Shown: positions 25,174-32,661 of the stretch, piece after piece
Layout of the letters: each line of letters starts with the position of its first letter
Numbering within the stretch: position 1 is the stretch's first letter
Assembly (NCBI GenBank): GCA_046303515.1
Contig: JBKCGI010000022.1
Location: 1-64,000 of the forward strand
Reading direction: 5' to 3'
DNA length: 64,000 nucleotides
Origin: M2408 sp046303515
GTDB taxonomy: Bacteria > Bacteroidota > Bacteroidia > Flavobacteriales_D > Crocinitomicaceae
Notes under the pieces: generated by a model
What the model was told of the DNA's origin: nothing
The model's database searches: none
The model's input: the letters and a program-made list of their open reading frames with translations, nothing else
Position numbers and translations under genes: made by a program

Positions 25174-27203
25174 ATGATAAATAGAGAATTAAGTTGGTTA
25201 AGTTTTAATGAGCGGGTGTTGCAGGAAGCGCAAGACCCTACGAATCCTTTGATTGAACGTTTCCGTTTTTTGGGGATTTATTCCAATAATATGGATGAGT
25301 TTTTTCGTGTTCGTGTAGCGAATGTAAGAAGGTTAATATCCATAAAAAAAGCAAAAATTGACGGTTTTGATGGTGGTGCAGAAGAACTTTTGGAAGAAAT
25401 TCGTAAGAATGTAATCAAACTGCAGCAAAAATTTGAAGCGTGCTACATTGATTTGATTGAAAATTTGAAGAAAGAGCATGTTTTTCAATTGCAAGAAGAT
25501 AATTTAAATGAAGCGCAAAAGGTAGAATTATTTGATTTTTTCCATAATGATTTAAAACACCTTATAGTTCCAATAATTTTAAAAACAAACGATTTTGTTC
25601 CGAAACTAAGAGTTATTTAGCTGTGAAAATGCATACGGGTAAAAAGCCACTTTTTGCCTTAGTTGAAATTCCGCCATATCACAGTCGCTTTTATCAACTC
25701 AAAACAAATGCAAAAAGTAAAAACAAATATTTTATTCTTTTGGATGACATCATTCGTTTGAATTTAGAATCTATATTTAATATTTTTGAGTTTAGTGAAA
25801 TTGAAGCGTATACCTTCAAATTTACGAGAGATGCGGAATTAAATATTGACGATGATTTATCCGTTTCATTTGTAGAAAAAATTGAAAAAAGTATAAAAAA
25901 CAGGAAAAAAGGAGATCCTGTTCGATTTGTTTATGACAGTAAAATGCCAGTCGATTTGCAGCATTTTTTAATGAAAACTTTGAACATTAAAAAAGGTGTA
26001 AATGCTATTCCTGGTGGACGTTATCACAATTTTAAAGATTTTAGTCGTTTTCCAGATTATGGAAAAAAAGAACTAACTTTTGATAAATTAATTCCTGCTC
26101 TGCATCCAGAAATGGACTATAAAACAAGTTTGATTAAAAAGGTATTGGAAAAAGATATTTTATTACATTTTCCCTATCAATCTTTTGATTTTGTAGTCGA
26201 TATTTTACGTGAAGCTGCCATCGATCCACATGTAAAATCAATTAAAATCAATATTTATCGTGTCGCTTCAGATTCTCAAATTCTAAACGCTTTGATGAAT
26301 GCCGTAAGTAATGGGAAAGAAGTAGTTGTATTTGTTGAATTGCAAGCACGTTTTGATGAAGAAAATAATATTCTGTGGGCTGAACGTTTGAAAGAACACG
26401 GAGCGCGAGTTATTTATGGTTTTAAAGATTTAAAGGTTCATTCCAAACTCTTTCAAATTTCAAGAAATTACAAGGGAGTAGAACAGCACATTTCCTATAT
26501 CGGAACAGGTAATTTTCATGAAAAAACAGCACGAGTTTACACTGATTTAGGATTATTGACTTCTCGTAATGTGGTTTGTCAAGAGGTGAAAAGAGTTTTT
26601 AGGTTATTAGAAAACACAGTTGAAACTTCATTGTTTAAACATTTGTTGGTTTCTCCTTTTAACAATCGTCGTAGAATAAATGCACTGATACAAGGAGAAA
26701 TTAATCACGTAAAAAATGGTAATCCAGGTTTTATTCAAATAAAGATTAATAATTTAGTTGATGCAGCAATAATCGATAAATTATATGAAGCAAGCAAAAG
26801 TGGTGTTAAGATCCAATTGATTGTTCGTGGTGTTTGTTGCTTGATTCCTGGAGTAAAGAAGTTAAGCGAAAATATTGAGGCAATTAGTATTGTTGGACGA
26901 TTTTTAGAACATAGTCGTTTTTTTATTTTTCACAATAACGGAAAGCCAAAATATTTTTTAACTTCGGCTGATATCATGGAGCGAAATTTAGATAAACGAA
27001 TTGAAGTTGGAGTTCCTATTTTACAGAAAAACTTGCAGCAAGAAATTCAATTTATTTTTGATACCTATTGGAAAGGAAACGTGAAGGCAAGAATTATCGA
27101 TAAAAAATTCAAAAACAAATTCAAAGAAGACATTTTAGAAATACATAATTCGCAAAAAGAACTTCTTAATTATTACCAAAAATTGGAGCAAAAATTAGAT
27201 TAA
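25174..27203 (+). pseudogene. ppk1: Polyphosphate kinase 1, interrupted by a single-base frameshift
   Basis: PPK1 makes polyphosphate from ATP. The N-terminal domain begins at ATG 25174 with INRELSWLSFNERVLQEA and NMDEFFRVRVANVRRL, and the frame stops at a TAG at 25618-25620 just after TNDFVPKL. The remaining 530 or so residues continue in another frame (SYLAVKMHTGKKPLFALVEIP from 25611), with the autophosphorylated-His region VHSKLFQISR, IGTGNFHEKTARVYTDLGLLT, and the C-terminal domain. Adding one A in CTAAG near 25607 restores the protein PKLKSYLAVKM and a normal length of about 675 residues. Either the gene is broken or the assembly lacks one base; the intact downstream frame favours a recent event or an error. 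The 3' end overlaps the convergent acyltransferase gene by 4 bases. Confidence 0.88.
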
Positions 27204-28525
27204 ATTTTAGGTATTAAATTTTCAATTTTAGTCACAAGATTTTCTCTTCTTTTTAGAATTGCTGACAAATCCATTTTCGCAAGTATTTTTTTGGTTTTAT
27301 ACATTTTTAATTCTCTGAACCACAAATATGTAATCAAACCAATAAACGGCGAAATGAAAAAATAAACCCAAGCAATGAGTGAATTATGGATGATAAATTT
27401 ATCTAGTAAAATTGTTATCGGGACATTCCATAAAGCCAGAACTAATGTTCCCATCATGATTTTCACGGAACTCCAAAAGACATTTCTTTTAAAGGATTTT
27501 TCTACAAAACCTTTCACAAAAGTATATGGAACATAAAACTGTACTAATCCCAATGGAACAAAAATGGCACCAATTATCAGCTTTAATATATGTTGACCGA
27601 AATTGAATTTTTTGTTTGTAGCTAATTCATGCACGAATTTTTCCTCCAATTTCATGCGTTTTTGAAGTTTAAAATAGCTATCCAATTCTTCTTTTAATTC
27701 TTGTAAAGCTGCGTTATTTTGTAGGTCTTGACCATTAATCCAATGTGCTAATTTTTTGGAGTTTTCCCATCTAGTTCGCAGTGGAATATTGAAATCAGTA
27801 TCGTGAATATTTAAACCATTTCTTCTCAAACGACAAATCTGCTCGTGAAAAAACACCCAATCTTTATTCTCCACATGCGTCAATTGTTCCTGCATGAGGA
27901 TTTCAACACGTTTGGTAACTTCTGTGATTGCCTTTGCAGGATTTTCGAGATACATTTCTTTGTAATCGTTTAAGCAAAAACGATCTGAATTAGAAATAAC
28001 TAAATCGCTACCTAAAAATTTTGGATCTCCATAATTGATGCCAATTGCAGCCATGTATATTTTTTTGCTCCAATTCAAGGTTTCCAAGGTTTGAAAGCCG
28101 ATACGCGCAGCACCTTTTTTTACTGGTTTTAAGCGACGAACGAATACGTCATCTGTAAATCCTTCTCCGAAAATTAAAAGGTTTCGTCCATGACTTAAAA
28201 TTCGCGTGCATTTTTGAAATACCTCAAAGTTTTTACTTTTGGTATCTTCTCCATCCTGTTCTCTATAAATTGGCAACATGTGAACCGCCCACGTGATTGG
28301 TTTTATGTAGGATTTAAATACATCGGAACGTGTCATAAAAAAGACAATTGGCCGTTGTAAAACTCCAATGATAATAGGATCTAAAAAGGAAGAGGCATGG
28401 TTTGAAACGTAAATTGTTCTACCATACCAACGTTTTGGTGCGTTGTGAAGTTTTATTCTCGGAAAAAAAAGTCGAAAGGGATATTGTAAAAATATTTTGA
28501 ACAAAAAATATAAAATACGCATCAT
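27200..28525 (-). CDS. PlsC-like glycerophospholipid acyltransferase, membrane protein
   Basis: A 441-residue protein. The acyltransferase block has VSNHASSFLDPIIIG (the catalytic NHxxxxD motif as NHASSFLD), then MLPIYREQDGED, and FGEGFTDD (an FxEGxxxx motif). The C-terminal third contains membrane spans (about residues 310-400: LKLIIGAIFVPLGLVQFYV and LVLALWNVPITILL). It resembles the Bacteroidota acyltransferases annotated as 1-acyl-sn-glycerol-3-phosphate acyltransferase; such enzymes esterify phospholipid or ornithine-lipid precursors. The acyl acceptor is not clear from sequence. Confidence 0.85.
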   Translation of the reverse strand: MMRILYFLFKIFLQYPFRLFFPRIKLHNAPKRWYGRTIYVSNHASSFLDPIIIGVLQRPIVFFMTRSDVFKSYIKPITWAVHMLPIYREQDGEDTKSKNFEVFQKCTRILSHGRNLLIFGEGFTDDVFVRRLKPVKKGAARIGFQTLETLNWSKKIYMAAIGINYGDPKFLGSDLVISNSDRFCLNDYKEMYLENPAKAITEVTKRVEILMQEQLTHVENKDWVFFHEQICRLRRNGLNIHDTDFNIPLRTRWENSKKLAHWINGQDLQNNAALQELKEELDSYFKLQKRMKLEEKFVHELATNKKFNFGQHILKLIIGAIFVPLGLVQFYVPYTFVKGFVEKSFKRNVFWSSVKIMMGTLVLALWNVPITILLDKFIIHNSLIAWVYFFISPFIGLITYLWFRELKMYKTKKILAKMDLSAILKRRENLVTKIENLIPKI

Positions 28526-28549
28526 AAGTCCGCTTTTTTGTGTTTAAAA

Positions 28550-29701
28550 TTAAGAAAATGATTTGACCTTAATCAGATTTTGAACTTCTCGACCAATTTC
28601 TTTTGCCTTTTCTAAATCTGAGTTAACAATCGTTACGTGTCCCATTTTACGGAAAGGTTTTGTGATTTCTTTTCCGTAAATATGTGGTTTTACTCCAGGT
28701 ATTTCTAAGGCTTTTTCTAATCCTTCGTAATACACATTTCCTTCAAAACCATTTTCACCTAAAAGGTTGATCATTACTCCAGCTTGAATTAAATCTGTAT
28801 TTCCCAAGGGAAGATTTAAAACGCTACGTAAATGTTGTTCGTATTGGGAAGTTAAATTACATTCAATGGTTTGATGTCCGCTGTTGTGTGGTCGTGGAGC
28901 AATTTCGTTTACCAATAATTGATTGTCTTTGGTCAAGAAAAATTCTACTGCCAAAACGCCTACCATATCTAATTTTTGAATGATATCTTTAGCAATTTCA
29001 GCAGCTTTTACTTCTATTTCACTTGAAATATTTGCAGGACAAAATAAAAACTCAACCAAATTGGCATCTGGATTAAATTCACATTCAACTGCAGGAAAAA
29101 CTTTTATTTCTCCGTTTTCATTGCGAGAAACCATTGTAGCTAATTCCTTTTCAAATGGAACAAATTGTTCTAAAACTGATGGAACATCGAATCCTTTTTC
29201 GAAATCATTTTCAGTACGTAAAATACTTACGCCCTTCCCGTCGTACCCACCTGTTCTCATTTTTTGAGCAAAAGGCAAAAAATCAGCATTTGAATTTAAC
29301 TGACTTTGTTTTTCAATCAAACGAAATGGTGCAGTTGGAATATTGTTATCAAAATAAAATTGCTTTTGTAAACCTTTATCTTTGATTAACTTGAGTACTC
29401 GAGATTGCGGAAATACTTTTTTACCTTCAGATTCTAATCTTTCGAGAGCTTCAATACTCACATTTTCGATTTCGACTGTAAGCACATCTTTGTCCTTTCC
29501 AAAGGCGTAAACAGTATCAAAATCATTGAGCGAACCATGTGTGAATGTACTTGCAATTTCTGAACACGGAGCATTTTTATCAGGGTCTAAACAATGAACT
29601 TTTACATTCAAATTGATGGCTTCTTGAATCAACATTCTTCCAAGTTGTCCGCCTCCTAAAACGCCTAAACGAAACGCATTTCCGTACCACAATTTTTGCA
29701 T
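28550..29701 (-). CDS. purK: N5-carboxyaminoimidazole ribonucleotide synthase
   Basis: A 383-residue ATP-grasp enzyme of purine synthesis that carboxylates AIR to N5-CAIR. Visible features are the N-terminal nucleotide-binding loop RLGVLGGGQLGRMLIQEA, AQKMRTGGYDGKGVSIL (the flexible ATP-grasp loop), VLEQFVPFEKELATMVSRN, and the metal-binding segment LLVNEIAPRPHNSGHQTIECNLTSQYEQHLR, which is diagnostic for PurK. Its usual partner purE is not in the window. It follows the acyltransferase gene's promoter region by 24 bases. Confidence 0.97.
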   Translation of the reverse strand: MQKLWYGNAFRLGVLGGGQLGRMLIQEAINLNVKVHCLDPDKNAPCSEIASTFTHGSLNDFDTVYAFGKDKDVLTVEIENVSIEALERLESEGKKVFPQSRVLKLIKDKGLQKQFYFDNNIPTAPFRLIEKQSQLNSNADFLPFAQKMRTGGYDGKGVSILRTENDFEKGFDVPSVLEQFVPFEKELATMVSRNENGEIKVFPAVECEFNPDANLVEFLFCPANISSEIEVKAAEIAKDIIQKLDMVGVLAVEFFLTKDNQLLVNEIAPRPHNSGHQTIECNLTSQYEQHLRSVLNLPLGNTDLIQAGVMINLLGENGFEGNVYYEGLEKALEIPGVKPHIYGKEITKPFRKMGHVTIVNSDLEKAKEIGREVQNLIKVKSFS

Positions 29702-29714
29702 AAAACTAAAACTA

Positions 29715-29763
29715 CTAACTATAAACTTTTACACTGAGCCTGTTGAAGTGCTAACTATAAACT
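29715..29763 (+). repeat. 13-bp direct repeat flanking a GAGCCTGTTGAA motif
   Basis: CTAACTATAAACT occurs at 29715-29727 and again at 29751-29763. Between them are 23 bases including ACACTGAGCCTGTTGAAGTG. The inner motif matches, on the other strand, TTCGACAGGCTCACAGCA in the repeat region near 22475. Confidence 0.6.
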
Positions 29764-29765
29764 AG

Positions 29766-30233
29766 TTATTTCACTTCCTCCATTCTAATCCCAACATCCA
29801 ACACTTCTCCCAAATTCTCTTGCACAACTGCTTGTTCCAATTGGAAATAGTAAACTCCTTTAATTGGAAATTTTCGTCTGTTGAAATGCAAAACATTCTC
29901 TACAATTGTTCCAGATTTATTTCCAATCCAAGTGCCATCTGCATTCGTGATTTTTATTTCAAAAGGTTCACGTGCTTTGATTTTATTTGGTGTTTTGGTA
30001 TTCAAATACAACCAACAATTACTGAAAGAATAATCCGTTGTTGTGCGCAAAGTAATTGTGAAATCGTACAATTTGCTTGTGTCTTGAATATCAACCTTAA
30101 ACATCGGTTTTACTTTCAAGTTCCAGTTGTTTTTTGGAAAAGAATACGATTTTTCATAAAAACTAGCTTCTGTGCAAGCACCAAAAATGCTTAACAAAAC
30201 AACACATATTACAAACAATTTAAGCGTTCGCAT
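29766..30233 (-). CDS. gldH: Gliding motility lipoprotein GldH
   Basis: The 155-residue product is a lipoprotein (MRTLKLFVICVVLLSIFGAC, lipobox FGAC) of the GldH family: ASFYEKSYSFPKNNWNLKVKPMFKVDI, TLRTTTDYSFSNCWLYLNTKTP and IKGVYYFQLEQAVVQENLGEVLDVGIRME. GldH is required for gliding in flavobacteria; homologues are also present in non-gliding relatives. An in-frame start at 30332 would lie deep in the upstream gene, so ATG 30233 is chosen. It overlaps the ricT-like gene by 14 bases, so the two are probably co-transcribed. Confidence 0.9.
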   Translation of the reverse strand: MRTLKLFVICVVLLSIFGACTEASFYEKSYSFPKNNWNLKVKPMFKVDIQDTSKLYDFTITLRTTTDYSFSNCWLYLNTKTPNKIKAREPFEIKITNADGTWIGNKSGTIVENVLHFNRRKFPIKGVYYFQLEQAVVQENLGEVLDVGIRMEEVK

Positions 30234-31590
30234 TTGGATTCGGTTTATTATTCGGATTTGGATTCGCGTTTGGATTTGGTTTTTTACGGAAAGGCTTTTT
30301 CTTTTTGAAAGGTTTTGGCTCTCCCGTTTCACCCTCTGCTAAAGGCGCTTTTGCTTGCTGTGGTTTTGGACCATTAGCATGCTGTGGCTTCGGAGGATTT
30401 GGTTTCACTTGAGGCCTTGTTTCATTGGCATTAGCTGCTCCTGCATTTACTGCATTAGGATTTCCTGGACCATTTGGTTTTTTCTTCTTCTTTTTCTTTT
30501 TGAAAGAACTATCAAAACGATTCAAACTATCTTGTCCATCCACATTCGCGTATACTGGTTCTGGAGCAACAACTTTCTTCTCAGAAAAATCAACTAAATC
30601 AACAGGTTTTTGTTTCTGCTCATTCATTTTTTTCACCTCCATCACACGCTCAGGACTCAAGGCAATTAAGCCAGATCCTTCCTGATACATGTACCACATT
30701 GTTCTTTTGAAAACATCTGTTTTTACGTGGAAAGCTGTTCCTTTTTCAGTGTATAATTTCACGTCCGAAGTTGGGAAACTTTTGATTGCATCCAAGTACA
30801 TATCCAATTCATAGTTCAAGCAGCATTTTAATTTACCACATTGTCCAGCTAATTTTTGAGGATTCAAAGACAATTGTTGGTAACGCGCAGCTGAAGTTGA
30901 AACTGTTCGAAAATCAGTTAACCAAGTCGAACAACACAATTCACGGCCACAAGAACCAATTCCACCGAGGCGAGAAGCTTCTTGACGTGAACCAATTTGG
31001 CGCATTTCCACACGGATTTTGAATTTATCCGCCATGTCTTTAATCAATTGACGAAAATCAACTCGTTGATCTGCTGTGTAATAAAATGTTGCTTTAGTCA
31101 AATCTCCTTGGTATTCCACGTCGGAAATTTTCATGTTAAGACCTAAATTTACAGCTAAAGTACGTGACTGGTACATCACTTCTTTCTCCAATTCTCTGGC
31201 CTTAACCCATTTATCAATATCGTCTTGATTGGCAACACGATAGATTTTTTTCGTCTCCAAAGGTTTTAAATTCGGAGCTTTTTTATTGACTTGTATTCTG
31301 GCTAATTCTCCAACAATTGAAACAACACCGACATCATGTCCAGGACTTGTTTCTACTACAACTACATCTCCAACTTGTAGAGATAAATTTTTATCGTTGC
31401 GGTAAAAATCTTTCCTACTGTTCTTAAAACGAACTTCTAATATGTTGTAAGGAGCTTGATTGTTTGGCAATTTCATATTCCCTAACCAATCAAAAACACC
31501 TAATTTATTGCATCCACCAGAGCTACAGGTCCCGTTATTTTGACAGCCTTTTGGTGTTCCACCGCCAGAGCTACAAGAGGTACATCCCAT
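30220..31590 (-). CDS. ricT: PSP1-domain protein, RicT/YaaT-like
   Basis: A 456-residue cytosolic protein. The N-terminus is Cys-rich (five Cys within residues 3-27). The PSP1 core follows (YNILEVRFKNSRKDFY, VGDVVVVETSPGHDVGVVSIVGE), then GSCGRELCCSTWL and GQCGKLKCCLNYE, whose cysteines bind Fe-S clusters in the Bacillus Ric complex. The last 130 residues are low complexity, rich in Lys, Pro and Asn, including a run of seven or more Lys and NPN repeats. RicT in Bacillus works with RicA and RicF in mRNA maturation; those partners are absent here. The tail coding sequence overlaps the gldH start. Confidence 0.9.
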   Translation of the reverse strand: MGCTSCSSGGGTPKGCQNNGTCSSGGCNKLGVFDWLGNMKLPNNQAPYNILEVRFKNSRKDFYRNDKNLSLQVGDVVVVETSPGHDVGVVSIVGELARIQVNKKAPNLKPLETKKIYRVANQDDIDKWVKARELEKEVMYQSRTLAVNLGLNMKISDVEYQGDLTKATFYYTADQRVDFRQLIKDMADKFKIRVEMRQIGSRQEASRLGGIGSCGRELCCSTWLTDFRTVSTSAARYQQLSLNPQKLAGQCGKLKCCLNYELDMYLDAIKSFPTSDVKLYTEKGTAFHVKTDVFKRTMWYMYQEGSGLIALSPERVMEVKKMNEQKQKPVDLVDFSEKKVVAPEPVYANVDGQDSLNRFDSSFKKKKKKKKPNGPGNPNAVNAGAANANETRPQVKPNPPKPQHANGPKPQQAKAPLAEGETGEPKPFKKKKPFRKKPNPNANPNPNNKPNPNANA

Positions 31591-31710
31591 AGTTATAATT
31601 TTAAGCTTAAGCGTTTGATCGCTTCGCTAAGTTGGGTATAAAGTTACATTTTTTATTTTAAAAATTGATTTGTTTTTGGAAAATTCAAAAAGGATTTAGC
31701 TTTTCTTTAG

Positions 31711-32442
31711 CTACACCTTCCTTCTCAACACAAAATTCTGACCCAAATATACTTTTCGAACTTGTTCGTCAGCTGCTAATTCTTCGGCAGTTCCAGATTT
31801 CAAAATACTTCCTTCAAACAACAAATACGCTCTGTCGGTAATGGATAAAGTTTCTTGTACGTTGTGATCAGTTATCAAGATTCCAATGTCTTTCTTTTTT
31901 AAATCAGAGATGATACTTTGAATGTCTTCCACCGCAATTGGATCTACACCTGCAAAAGGTTCATCCAACAAAACAAATTTTGGGTTTGTAGCTAAGGCAC
32001 GTGCAATTTCAGTTCTTCGTTTTTCTCCACCAGAAAGTCTGTTTCCTAAGTTTTTACGTACATGTGTTAGGGAAAATTCTTCGAGTAATTGTTCTAAACG
32101 TTCCTTACGTTGCGGTTTTGTGAGGTCAGTCATTTCTAAAATCGCCAGCACATTATCCTCTACACTTAATTTTCTAAAAACTGAAACTTCTTGCGGTAAA
32201 TATCCTAAACCCAACTGAGCACGTTTGTACATTGGATAATTGGTGATATCTAAATCATCCAAAAATACGGAACCTTCTTCTGGACGAACCAAACCAACCA
32301 TCATGTAAAAAGAAGTTGTTTTTCCAGCACCGTTTGGTCCTAAAAGTCCGATGATCTCACCTTGATTTACTTCCACAGAAACACCCTTCACCACTTGGCG
32401 TCCTTTGTAGGTTTTTTTGATGTTATGTGTATGTAATTTCAT
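31711..32442 (-). CDS. lptB: LPS export ABC transporter ATP-binding protein
   Basis: A 243-residue ABC ATPase with Walker A GLLGPNGAGKTTSFY, Q-loop LGYLPQEVSVFRKLSV, signature LSGGEKRRTEIARAL, Walker B FVLLDEPFAGVDPIAVEDIQ and H-loop ILITDHNVQETL. FRKLSVEDNVLAI and the short C-terminus are typical of LptB, which powers lipopolysaccharide transport from the inner membrane together with LptF/LptG. Those permease genes are not in the window. Confidence 0.95.
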   Translation of the reverse strand: MKLHTHNIKKTYKGRQVVKGVSVEVNQGEIIGLLGPNGAGKTTSFYMMVGLVRPEEGSVFLDDLDITNYPMYKRAQLGLGYLPQEVSVFRKLSVEDNVLAILEMTDLTKPQRKERLEQLLEEFSLTHVRKNLGNRLSGGEKRRTEIARALATNPKFVLLDEPFAGVDPIAVEDIQSIISDLKKKDIGILITDHNVQETLSITDRAYLLFEGSILKSGTAEELAADEQVRKVYLGQNFVLRRKV

Positions 32443-32473
32443 ATTTTCAAACCATTATTTCGGCATTTATTAA

Positions 32474-32630
32474 GCCACTGATGCACAGATTATAATTGCA
32501 AGCAATTCATTAAAAAATTACACTGATTAATGCCTAAAGGCATTTATACAATACGTGATATTCTGTATGTCGTAAAATAAACCTAACAATAAGCATACAA
32601 AAGTATTAAAAAAATCTGTGCATCTGTGGC
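32474..32630 (+). repeat. 157-bp intergenic element with 18-bp inverted ends
   Basis: The left end GCCACTGATGCACAGATT (32474-32491) and right end AATCTGTGCATCTGTGGC (32613-32630) are inverted copies matching at 17 of 18 positions. Inside is a perfect small hairpin, AATGCCT-AA-AGGCATT (32529-32544). There is no reading frame of note. It resembles a miniature inverted-repeat element, and its ends match the repeats around the IS110 element. Confidence 0.65.
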
Positions 32631-32661
32631 AAAACCTTTGAGCTTTATTTTTTTCAAATTC

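Noticed and set aside
25600..25625. Programmed frameshift in ppk1
   Set aside because: There is no slippery heptamer or obvious stimulatory structure, and PPK1 is not known to use recoding. A missing base explains it more simply.
30234..30332. Extended N-terminus of GldH from 30332
   Set aside because: It would translate the tail repeat of the ricT-like gene in another frame; ATG 30233 gives a proper lipoprotein signal.
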